Of a stretch of DNA of 64,000 nt, positions 9,755-17,048 are shown in pieces. The notes beneath the pieces are model-generated. The model was given only the letters and a program-made list of their open reading frames with translations. It made no database searches and was not told the origin of the DNA. The stretch is from Streptomyces sp. MP131-18 (lineage in GTDB: Bacteria > Actinomycetota > Actinomycetes > Streptomycetales > Streptomycetaceae), in the NCBI RefSeq assembly GCF_001984575.1, contig NZ_LZNS01000001.1, positions 2,962,872 through 3,026,871 on the forward strand. Reading direction: 5' to 3'. The first letter of the stretch is position 1, and the number at the start of each line of letters is the position of its first letter. The position numbers and the translations under genes are program-made.

Positions 9755-11254
9755 GTGACTGACATACGCCAGCCTCCCGGCTCGGTCACGGGCGGAGGCC
9801 GCACCTGGGCGATCGTTCTCGCCTCGTGCATCGGACAGTTCCTGGTCGTTCTCGACGTCTCGGTGGTCAACATCGGGCTGCCCAGCATGCGCGACGACCT
9901 CGGTCTCGGCGGCTCGGCCATGCAGTGGGTCGTCAACGCCTACGCCCTGACGTTCGCCGGATTCCTGCTGCTCGGCGGGCGGGCCTCCGACCTCTTCGGC
10001 CGCAGGAACGTGTACCTGCTCGGACTCGGCCTGTTCACCGCGGCCAGCCTGGTCGGCGGTCTGGCCCAGAACGGCGGCACGCTGATCGCCGCGCGTGCCG
10101 TGCAGGGCGTCGGGGCCGCCGCCCTGGCGCCGGTCACCCTGTCACTGCTGACCAGCACGTTCGCCGAGGGCCCCGCCCGCACCCGCGCCATCGCCGCGTG
10201 GACCGCGGTCGGCGCGGCCGGCGGCGCGGCGGGCGGCCTCATCGGCGGGGCGCTGACCGACTACACGTCCTGGCGCTGGGTGCTCCTGATCAACGTCCCG
10301 ATCGGCCTGGCCGTCGGCGCGGTCGTCCTCGGCTGGCTGCGCGAACCCGCCGGGACCAGGGCCAGGCCGCGCCTCGACCTGCCCGGCGCGGTGCTGGTCA
10401 CGGCGGGCGTCGCCGGGCTCGCCTACGGAGTCAGCCGCAGCGAGACGGACGGCTGGACCTCGCGCTCCGCGCTGCTGCTGATGCTGGGCGGGCTGGTGAC
10501 GCTGGCGGCGTTCGTCGCGGTCGAGGCGCGCAGCGCCCAGCCGCTGATGCCGCTGCGGCTGTTCCGCATCCGCAGTGTGGCCGTCGGCAACGTCGTGATG
10601 CTGGTCAGCATGAGCGGCAGCTTCGCGATGTGGTACTTCCTCACCCTGTACATGCAGAACGTGCTCGACTACAGCGCCGTGCGCACCGGCCTGTCGTTCC
10701 TGCCGCACACCGCGGCGATCATCCTCGGCTCGCAGCTGGCACCACGGCTGATGGCGCGCTTCGGCAGCCGCACGATGGCCATGGCCGGCGGGCTGCTGAT
10801 GGCGGGCGGGTTCCTGTGGCAGAGCGCCGCGCTCACGGCGGACGGCACGTTCGTGACCGCTGTGCTGGGGCCCGCCCTGCCGATGGCCGCCGGGGCCGCG
10901 CTGATGCTGACCCCGCTCACCGACACGGCGACCTCGGGCGCGTCGGCGCAGGACGCGGGCGGCGTGGCCGGGCTGATCAACACCTCACGGCAGATGGGCG
11001 CCGTCCTCGGCCTGTCCGTGCTGTCGGCGGTCGCCGCTTCGGGCGCGGCGGGCGAGCCGGGCGCGGGCGCCGCCGCCCTCGCGGACGGCTACGGGCGGGC
11101 GTTCCTCACCGCGGGGCTCGTCGTCACGGCCGCAACCGTCCTGGTGCCCCTGCTGCCGCGGCCGCGCCGAGCGGCCGACGGGCCACACGACGAGGCGGAC
11201 ACCGGTCGGCACCCGCACCCCCACGAGGCCCCGGCCCCCAGCGCCACCGCCTAG
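9755..11254 (+). CDS. DHA2-type MFS multidrug exporter (EmrB/QacA-like)
   Basis: Protein of 499 aa with about 14 hydrophobic segments. Motif A GGRASDLFGRRNVYLLG follows TM2. The VVNIGLPSMRDDLG and WVVNAYALTFA segments are typical of the EmrB/QacA drug-resistance branch. GTG 9755 is chosen because GGAGGAGGA lies about 7-10 nt upstream and the initial membrane helix follows after 15 residues. The long open frame further upstream is antisense to the Nramp gene and is not coding. The His/Pro-rich C-terminal tail is unremarkable. The substrate is unknown. Confidence 0.9.
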   Translation: MTDIRQPPGSVTGGGRTWAIVLASCIGQFLVVLDVSVVNIGLPSMRDDLGLGGSAMQWVVNAYALTFAGFLLLGGRASDLFGRRNVYLLGLGLFTAASLVGGLAQNGGTLIAARAVQGVGAAALAPVTLSLLTSTFAEGPARTRAIAAWTAVGAAGGAAGGLIGGALTDYTSWRWVLLINVPIGLAVGAVVLGWLREPAGTRARPRLDLPGAVLVTAGVAGLAYGVSRSETDGWTSRSALLLMLGGLVTLAAFVAVEARSAQPLMPLRLFRIRSVAVGNVVMLVSMSGSFAMWYFLTLYMQNVLDYSAVRTGLSFLPHTAAIILGSQLAPRLMARFGSRTMAMAGGLLMAGGFLWQSAALTADGTFVTAVLGPALPMAAGAALMLTPLTDTATSGASAQDAGGVAGLINTSRQMGAVLGLSVLSAVAASGAAGEPGAGAAALADGYGRAFLTAGLVVTAATVLVPLLPRPRRAADGPHDEADTGRHPHPHEAPAPSATA

Positions 11255-11271
11255 CCGGCCCCGCGGGCGGC

Positions 11272-11295
11272 AACGGGGGCCTGGCGTTCCCCGTT
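11272..11295. terminator. Hairpin between convergent MFS and mgtE genes
   Basis: AACGGGG (11272-11278) pairs with CCCCGTT (11289-11295) across a 10-nt loop. It abuts the mgtE stop codon and has a short A/T edge on both sides, which fits a bidirectional terminator. Confidence 0.6.
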
Positions 11296-12621
11296 TCACA
11301 CGCCGAGCACGATCTTGGCGGTGGTGAAGTAGATGACCAGGCCCGTGGCGTCCACGAGTGTGGTGACCATCGGCGCGGACACCACCGCCGGGTCGATCCG
11401 CAGTTTCTTCGCCAGCAGCGGCATCGTGCCGCCGACCGTCGAGGCCCAGGCGCAGATCACGACCAAGGTCAGCGCCACGACGCTCGCAATGTCCCAGCCG
11501 ACGAACAGCGCGCCGACGAACAGGCCGACCAACGCCAGCATGCAGCCGAGCAGCAGCCCGGTGCGGCACTCGCGCCAGATCACCCGCAGCAGGTCGGAGG
11601 TCCGCACCTCGCCCACCGCGAGGGCGCGGACCGCGGCCGTGGCCGCCTGCGCGCCGGAGTTCCCGCCCGTTCCGATCAGCAGTGGAACGAACAGCGCCAG
11701 CTGGGTCACCTCGTTCAGCTCGTCCTCGAACATCTGCGTGACAGAAACGGTCAGCGTGGCGGCGACCATCAGCAGCATCAGCCACATCACCCGCACCCGG
11801 GACATCCGGAAGACGCTCACCGACATGTAGTGCCGTTCGAGCGGCTCGGCCCCGGACTGCCTGGCGACGTCCTCCGTATCTGCGGCCTCGATGACCTCGA
11901 ACGCGTCATCGCTGGTCAGCAGCCCGACGAGCCGCTCCTCGCTGTCGACGACGGGCAGGTCGAGCACATTGGTCTCGCGCATCAGCCGCGCCGCGTCCTC
12001 CGCGCGGTCGGTGGCCCTGGCCATCGGCGGGGCGGTCTCCACCAGATCCGACACCATCGCCCGCGGCTCGCTGAGCACCAGCTCCCGCAGCTCGACGATC
12101 CCGGTCAGCCGCCGCCCGGCGTCCACCACCGGCAGCGTGTAGATCGTCTCCGCCTGCGCACCCCTGCGGCGCACCACCTCAAGAGCCTGGCCGACCGTCA
12201 GGTCCTGTTGCAGCGCGACGGTCTCCGGCGTCATGTACCGGCCGACCGAACCCTCCGGGTAGCCGAGCAGCGCGGCCGTCATCTGCCGTTCGTGCGCGCT
12301 CAGCCCGGCCAGGACCCGCTGGGCGACCTTGGCCGGGGCCTCCTTGAGCATGCGGGCCCGGTCGTCCGGGTCCATGTGCTCGACCAGGTCGCGGAACGCC
12401 TGGTCGCGCAGCCCTTCGAGAATCTGCTGCTGGTCGACCGGGTCGAGCTCCTCGAAGACTTCGAGCGCGCGGTCCTTGTCCAGCAGCCGGAACGTGATGA
12501 CGGACTCGACGGCGTCCATCCGGGCGATCTCGTCGGCGATGGCGTAGGGCGGCTGGGTCTCCAGCCACTCCAGCGCCCCGGCGAGGTCCTGCTCCTCCAG
12601 CAGGACAGGCAGGTGAGTCAT
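11296..12621 (-). CDS. mgtE: MgtE-type magnesium transporter
   Basis: Protein of 441 aa. An N-terminal superhelical domain (about 5-125) and two CBS domains (about 129-250) form the cytosolic Mg2+ sensor of this channel family. Five membrane helices (about 270-441) follow, with the conserved APMVTTLVDATGL segment whose Asp lines the ion pathway. It imports Mg2+ down the membrane potential and is gated by internal Mg2+. The ATG at 12621 has only a weak G-run as ribosome-binding site, and that run is inside a hairpin. An unusually structured leader with a short upstream ORF precedes the gene. Confidence 0.93.
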   Translation of the reverse strand: MTHLPVLLEEQDLAGALEWLETQPPYAIADEIARMDAVESVITFRLLDKDRALEVFEELDPVDQQQILEGLRDQAFRDLVEHMDPDDRARMLKEAPAKVAQRVLAGLSAHERQMTAALLGYPEGSVGRYMTPETVALQQDLTVGQALEVVRRRGAQAETIYTLPVVDAGRRLTGIVELRELVLSEPRAMVSDLVETAPPMARATDRAEDAARLMRETNVLDLPVVDSEERLVGLLTSDDAFEVIEAADTEDVARQSGAEPLERHYMSVSVFRMSRVRVMWLMLLMVAATLTVSVTQMFEDELNEVTQLALFVPLLIGTGGNSGAQAATAAVRALAVGEVRTSDLLRVIWRECRTGLLLGCMLALVGLFVGALFVGWDIASVVALTLVVICAWASTVGGTMPLLAKKLRIDPAVVSAPMVTTLVDATGLVIYFTTAKIVLGV

Positions 12622-12624
12622 GAC

Positions 12625-12636
12625 GGGGGAACCCCC
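12625..12636 (-). promoter_or_regulatory. Hairpin sequestering the mgtE ribosome-binding site
   Basis: On the mRNA, GGGGG-UU-CCCCC ends 3 nt before the mgtE AUG. The G-run is the only candidate Shine-Dalgarno, at 10 nt spacing. Folding would hide it, so mgtE translation may depend on upstream translation or structure. Confidence 0.5.
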
Positions 12637-12688
12637 AGGGAGCGGAAGGCGGTCACGGGCATCCGGAGTGCGCGCACACGCCTGCCGC

Positions 12689-12772
12689 CCCAGGCCACAT
12701 GGCTACCTGGGCGGGAAGGCGCGGCGCGGGGGATGACTAGGAGGCTCACTGCGCATCGCAGCGTCACCTCCT
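12689..12772 (-). promoter_or_regulatory. Structured mgtE leader RNA with sequestered uORF start
   Basis: On the mRNA, the SD AGGAGG (12772-12767) is complementary to CCUCCU (12744-12739). Inside that pair, CUGCG-AUG-CGCAG (12761-12749) forms a hairpin whose three-base loop is the uORF start codon. A second hairpin, CCCAGG/CCUGGG (12711-12706 with 12694-12689), brackets the uORF stop at 12703-12705. I compared it with the M-box consensus as I remember it. A GUGAGCCUCCUA stretch is reminiscent, but the conserved core does not line up, so I do not call an M-box. Confidence 0.55.
12703..12756 (-). CDS. Proline-rich leader peptide upstream of mgtE
   Basis: This 17-codon ORF, MRSEPPSHPPRRAFPPR, has three Pro-Pro pairs and an acidic residue before the first pair. 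Its Shine-Dalgarno is a perfect AGGAGGUGA (12772-12764), 10 nt from the AUG. Length, early Glu-Pro and the following Pro/Arg content recall enterobacterial MgtL, in which Pro codons and acidic residues make elongation sensitive to low Mg2+. I infer a similar role, with slowed or aborted translation at low Mg2+ altering mgtE expression. The peptide has not been matched to any known family here. A chance ORF is possible, but the strong SD argues against it. Confidence 0.6.
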   Translation of the reverse strand: MRSEPPSHPPRRAFPPR

Positions 12773-12899
12773 GCCGTGCCGAGCCGCGGAAACCGTCTCT
12801 CAGGGTACAAGGCATCGGTCACGATCATGGCAAAAATTCCGACATTATGGACGGCCAGTGGCCGTCCGCCATGAACGTTTTCCGGCGGGGAGCGGTCGC

Positions 12900-14177
12900 T
12901 CAGGCAATACGGTCGAGAACGGTCGGGCGAACGGTCGCCTCGTCACCCGAACCGATCCTGATGGCGTCGCCCACGAGTTCGGCCAGCGCCGCCTCGAACC
13001 GTTCCGGGGTGTCGGTGTGCAGCGTCAGCAGCGGCGCGCCCGCCGTCACCACGTCGCCCGGCTTCGCGTGCAGTTCCACGCCCGCGCCCGCCTGCACCGG
13101 GTCCTCCTTGCGGGTCCGGCCCGCGCCGAGCCGCCAGGCCGCCACCCCGACCGCGTACGCGTCCAGGCCGGTCAGCACGCCCGACTCCGGCGCCGTCACG
13201 GTGTGCCGCTCCGCGGCCCGCGGCAGCGGCGCGTCCGGATCGCCGCCCTGGGCGGTGATCATGCGCCGCCAGCGGTCCATCGCGGAACCGTCCGCGAGCG
13301 CCCGCGCCGGGTCGGCGTCCGGCAGCCCGGCCGCGTCCAGCATCTCCCGCGCCAGCGCCAGCGTCAGCTCGACCACGTCGGCGGGGCCGCCGCCCGCCAG
13401 CACCTCGACCGCCTCGCGCACTTCGAGCGCATTGCCCGCGGTGCGGCCCAGCGGGGTCGCCATATCCGTGAGCAGCGCCACCGTCCGCACCCCGTGGTCG
13501 GTGCCGATCTCGACCATGGTGGCGGCCAGTTCCCGCGCGTCCTCGACCGTCTTCATGAACGCGCCGGAACCCGCCTTGACGTCCAGCACCAGCGCCCCGG
13601 TGCCCTCGGCGATCTTCTTCGACATGATCGAGGAGGCGATCAGCGGAATCGACTCGACCGTGCCCGTCACGTCGCGCAGCGCGTACAGCTTCCGGTCGGC
13701 CGGGGCCAGGCCCTCCCCCGCCGCGCACACCACGGCACCCGTCTCCCGCAGCACCCGCAGCATCTCGTCACCCGACAGGCCCGCCCGCCAGCCGGGGATC
13801 GACTCCAGCTTGTCCAGCGTGCCGCCGGTGTGCCCGAGCCCCCGGCCCGACAGCTGCGGAACGGCCGCCCCGCAGGCCGCGACCAGCGGCGCGAGGGGCA
13901 GCGTGATCTTGTCGCCGACGCCGCCCGTCGAGTGCTTGTCCGTCGTCGGCAGCGGCAGCGCCGAGAAGTCCATGCGCTCCCCGGACGAGATCATCGCCGC
14001 CGTCCAGCGGGCAATCTCGGACCGGTCCATCCCGTTCAGCAGGATCGCCATGGCCAGCGCCGACATCTGCTCGTCGGCGACCTCGCCCCGCGTGTAGGCG
14101 GCGATGATCCAGTCGATCTGCTCCGGGGTCAGCGCCCGGCCGTCGCGCTTGGCGCGGATAATCGTGATCGCGTCCAT
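12900..14177 (-). CDS. deoA: Thymidine phosphorylase
   Basis: Protein of 425 aa, full length for the family. It has the pyrimidine-nucleoside phosphorylase signature (SGRGLGHTGGTLDKLE at about residues 108-123), the phosphate-binding KHSTGGVGDK segment, and the SSIMSKKIAEG catalytic-lysine region. It cleaves thymidine or deoxyuridine with phosphate to give base and deoxyribose-1-phosphate. It is the last gene of the leftward nucleoside unit and starts 4 bp after the cytidine deaminase stop, so cytidine can be deaminated and the product cleaved by adjacent enzymes. Confidence 0.95.
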   Translation of the reverse strand: MDAITIIRAKRDGRALTPEQIDWIIAAYTRGEVADEQMSALAMAILLNGMDRSEIARWTAAMISSGERMDFSALPLPTTDKHSTGGVGDKITLPLAPLVAACGAAVPQLSGRGLGHTGGTLDKLESIPGWRAGLSGDEMLRVLRETGAVVCAAGEGLAPADRKLYALRDVTGTVESIPLIASSIMSKKIAEGTGALVLDVKAGSGAFMKTVEDARELAATMVEIGTDHGVRTVALLTDMATPLGRTAGNALEVREAVEVLAGGGPADVVELTLALAREMLDAAGLPDADPARALADGSAMDRWRRMITAQGGDPDAPLPRAAERHTVTAPESGVLTGLDAYAVGVAAWRLGAGRTRKEDPVQAGAGVELHAKPGDVVTAGAPLLTLHTDTPERFEAALAELVGDAIRIGSGDEATVRPTVLDRIA

Positions 14178-14181
14178 GGGC

Positions 14182-14568
14182 CTACTGTTCCAGGTGCCAG
14201 GACTGCGGCAGCAGGTCCCCCAGCGGCATGACGCCCTCCGGGGTCTCCACGGCCAGGCCGGGCCCGCCGTGCTCCATCAGCAGCTGCCGGCAGCGCCCGC
14301 ACGGGGTGATCACCCGGCCCTCGCCGTCGCAGCACGTGAAGTGCGTCAGCCGCCCGCCGCCCGAGGCGTGCAGCGCGGACACCAGGCCGCACTCCGCGCA
14401 CAGGCCCAGGCCGTAGGAGGCGTTCTCCACATTGCAGCCCGTCACCACCCGGCCGTCCTCGACGAGTGCCGCGGCGCCCACCGGATAGTCCGAGTACGGG
14501 GCGTAGGCCCGGGACATGGCGTCCCTGGCCGCCGCCCGCAGCGCCGCCCAGTCGGCCCCGGCCGTCAT
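14182..14568 (-). CDS. cdd: Cytidine deaminase
   Basis: Protein of 128 aa, the size of tetrameric zinc cytidine deaminases. The zinc site shows as CAEC and PCGRC, the three-Cys type, with the catalytic Glu in CAE. Substrate residues lie in NVENASYG. The product is uridine or deoxyuridine. The ATG overlaps the stop of the upstream permease gene by 4 bases (ATGA), so the enzyme is translationally coupled to the nucleoside importer. Confidence 0.95.
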   Translation of the reverse strand: MTAGADWAALRAAARDAMSRAYAPYSDYPVGAAALVEDGRVVTGCNVENASYGLGLCAECGLVSALHASGGGRLTHFTCCDGEGRVITPCGRCRQLLMEHGGPGLAVETPEGVMPLGDLLPQSWHLEQ

Positions 14569-15854
14569 GTCGCCTGCCCTCTCCGGTACGGCCGCCCGAC
14601 GGCCCGTGGCGTGCGCAATCGCTGCGCGAACAGCGTCAGGACCAGCAGCGTCGTCAAGTACGGGCTGGCGGTGACCAGTTCGAGCGGCAACGTGTCCGTC
14701 GACTCGTACCACAGCCACATCACCCCGCCGAGCACCGCGATGGCCATGGCCGCGGCCCGCTTGCCGCGGTAGAACTGCCAGACCGCGAGGACCAGCAGCC
14801 CCAGCGCGAACAGCAGCAGCATCGCGTGCACCACCGGCCGGTCGCGGGTCTGGAGCACGTCCATGAACCCGAAGAGCCCGGCGCCCGCGGCGACCCCGCC
14901 CGGCCGCCAGTTCCCGAAGATCATGGTGGCGAGGCCCAGGTAGCCACGGCCGCCCGTCTGTCCGTCCTGGTACATGCGGATCAGCACCGCCAGGTAGGCG
15001 CCGCCGAGACCGGCCAGACCGCCGGAGACGGCGAGCGCCAGGTACTTGTACAGGTAGACGTTCACGCCCAGCGACTCGGTGGCCTCCGGGTTCTCGCCGC
15101 AGGAACGCAGCCGCAGGCCGAACGACGACTTCCACAGCACCAGGTACGTGCCGACGAAGATCAGCACGGCCAGCAGCGTCAGCCACGACACCTCGTGCAC
15201 CGTGGCCCGCAGGATGCCCGCGAGGTCCGAGAGCAGGAACCAGTTCTTCGCGTCCAGATCACCCAGCCAGTCGGAGATGCCCGGCACCGTGAACGGCTCA
15301 AGGCGCTCCATCTGCGGCGACTGCTTGTCGTTGCCGCCGCGGGCCAGCGCCTCGCTGCCCTCCGCGGCGAACCACAGCTTCGCCAGGTACTGGACGACGC
15401 CGAGCGCCAGGATGTTGATGGCGACGCCGGAGACGATGTGGTCCACGCCGAACGTCACCGTCGCCACCGCGTGCAGCAGCCCGCCCAGCGCGCCGCCCAC
15501 GATCCCGGCGAGCACCGCGGCCCACGGCCCGTGCTGCCAGCCGATCCAGCCCGCCGAGAACAGGCCGAGCATCATCATGCCTTCGAGGCCGATGTTGATC
15601 ACGCCGGCCCGCTCGGCCCACAGCCCGCCGAGCCCGGCCAGGCCGATCGGCACCGCGAAACCCATCGCGGCGCCCCACTGGGCGGCCGAGGTCAGGCTCT
15701 GCTGGTCGGTGATCGCCCGCACCAGCGAGAGCAGCAGCAGCGCCCCGGCGATGATCAGCAGCACGACCGGGTACGTCAGCCTGCCGCGGCGCTCCTCGGC
15801 CACGCGGCCGCGGGGGCGCACCTTGCCGGCGAGGGTGGACAGGGGCGTGGTCAC
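14565..15854 (-). CDS. Nucleoside ABC transporter permease (BPD_transp_2, second subunit)
   Basis: Protein of 429 aa with about 10 hydrophobic segments. The GLWAERAGVINIGLEGMMM region is diagnostic of the YufQ/NupQ-like branch of the branched-chain/ribose permease superfamily. It pairs with the preceding permease to form the membrane channel. GTG 15854 overlaps the upstream stop (GTGA). A 40-residue C-terminal part extends beyond the core with two more hydrophobic stretches, so the protein is longer than the typical 300-320 aa. Confidence 0.9.
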   Translation of the reverse strand: MTTPLSTLAGKVRPRGRVAEERRGRLTYPVVLLIIAGALLLLSLVRAITDQQSLTSAAQWGAAMGFAVPIGLAGLGGLWAERAGVINIGLEGMMMLGLFSAGWIGWQHGPWAAVLAGIVGGALGGLLHAVATVTFGVDHIVSGVAINILALGVVQYLAKLWFAAEGSEALARGGNDKQSPQMERLEPFTVPGISDWLGDLDAKNWFLLSDLAGILRATVHEVSWLTLLAVLIFVGTYLVLWKSSFGLRLRSCGENPEATESLGVNVYLYKYLALAVSGGLAGLGGAYLAVLIRMYQDGQTGGRGYLGLATMIFGNWRPGGVAAGAGLFGFMDVLQTRDRPVVHAMLLLFALGLLVLAVWQFYRGKRAAAMAIAVLGGVMWLWYESTDTLPLELVTASPYLTTLLVLTLFAQRLRTPRAVGRPYRRGQAT

Positions 15855-17044
15855 GCGGACACCTCCGCCGAGTCGTGGGGGCCCTTCGGGCCGTTCGGTC
15901 CGCCGGCGGCGGACTGGGCGGCCAGCTGTTCGCCGACCTTCCGCTGCTGGCGCCTGATGCCCCAGCGGCGGACCAGTTCGTAGGCCACGACGACGGAGAG
16001 GACGATGACGCCCTGCATCACGCCGACGATCTCCTGGTCGTAGCCCTCGAATTCGAGCTGCGTGCCGGTCCGTTCGAGGAAGCCCCACAGCAGCGCCGCG
16101 AAGCCCATCCCGACCGGGTGGTTGCGCCCGAGCAGGGCGATGGCGATGCCCGTGAAGCCGAGCCCTTCGGGGAAGTCGTTGCCGTAGTTGCCCGACTCGT
16201 TGAGCAGCGTCGGCATGCCGACGAGGCCGGCCACCGCGCCGGACAGCAGCATCGCGGTGACGACCGTCCGCTTGACGCTGACGCCGCTGGCCTCGGCGGC
16301 GGGCTCGGAACGGCCGACCGCGCGCAGGTCGTAGCCGAAGCGGGTGCGGCCCAGCACGAACCAGTACACGATGCCGACCGCGACGGCGATGAGGATGGTG
16401 CCGTGCACCGGGTCGGGGCTGGTGGGGAACTCGAAGAACCAGCTGGAGGACGGGATGTCCTCGGTGTGGACAATGTTCTCGTCGCGCTCGGCGAGCCGGC
16501 CCTCCTGGAGGAAGTACGCGATGAGGGAGCCGCCGATGAAGTTCAGCATGATCGTCGTGATGACCTCGCTGACCCCGCGGCTCGCCTTCAGGTAGCCGGC
16601 GATGCCCGCCCAGATCCCGCCGCAGACCATCGCGGTCAGCAGGATGACCGGGATCTGCACGACGCCGGGCAGGCTCAGCGCACCGCCCACGACGGCGGCG
16701 AAGAACGCGGCGACCCGGTACTGGCCGTCCACGCCGATGTTGAACAGGTTCATGCGGAAGCCGATGGCAACGGCCGCCGCGGCCAGGTAGTAGGGGATCG
16801 CCTTGTTGATGATCCAGACCTGGCTGTCGCTCTTGGACCCGTAGTCGGCCATCACCTCGAAGGCACGGAACGGGTTGTCCCCGGTCAGCCCCATCACCGC
16901 GGAGGTGATGGCCAGCGCCGTGACCAGGGCGAGCAGCGGTGCGCTCAGGCCGAGGAGGAGCCGCTCCCTGCGGTCCCCGTCGCGGAGGCCCGCCAGGAGA
17001 CGGCCGCCCGGCCGCGCCTGTCCTGCGGGGGTGTCGGTACTCAT
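15851..17044 (-). CDS. Nucleoside ABC transporter permease (first subunit)
   Basis: Protein of 397 aa with about 9-10 membrane helices. IGFRMNLFNIGVDGQYRVAAF and the SRGVSEVITTIMLNFIG loop are hallmarks of YufP/NupP-type permeases that serve BMP-family binding proteins. The C-terminal 40 residues are hydrophilic. ATG 17044 lies 4 bp after the ATPase stop. With the ATPase, second permease and lipoprotein it makes a complete importer, and the downstream salvage genes indicate a nucleoside substrate. Confidence 0.9.
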   Translation of the reverse strand: MSTDTPAGQARPGGRLLAGLRDGDRRERLLLGLSAPLLALVTALAITSAVMGLTGDNPFRAFEVMADYGSKSDSQVWIINKAIPYYLAAAAVAIGFRMNLFNIGVDGQYRVAAFFAAVVGGALSLPGVVQIPVILLTAMVCGGIWAGIAGYLKASRGVSEVITTIMLNFIGGSLIAYFLQEGRLAERDENIVHTEDIPSSSWFFEFPTSPDPVHGTILIAVAVGIVYWFVLGRTRFGYDLRAVGRSEPAAEASGVSVKRTVVTAMLLSGAVAGLVGMPTLLNESGNYGNDFPEGLGFTGIAIALLGRNHPVGMGFAALLWGFLERTGTQLEFEGYDQEIVGVMQGVIVLSVVVAYELVRRWGIRRQQRKVGEQLAAQSAAGGPNGPKGPHDSAEVSA

Positions 17045-17048
17045 GCGC

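Noticed and set aside
12640..12800. M-box (ykoK) Mg2+ riboswitch upstream of mgtE
   Set aside because: A GUGAGCCUCCUA stretch resembles part of it, but the conserved core and helix order I remember are not present. The short ORF explains that stretch better. A covariance-model search would settle it.
9826..14097. A very long open plus-strand frame (over 1400 codons) through the MFS, mgtE and deoA region
   Set aside because: It is a shadow frame in high-GC DNA. It is antisense to mgtE and deoA, its composition is Arg/Gly/Ala/His-rich, and the real genes have full family motifs in other frames.
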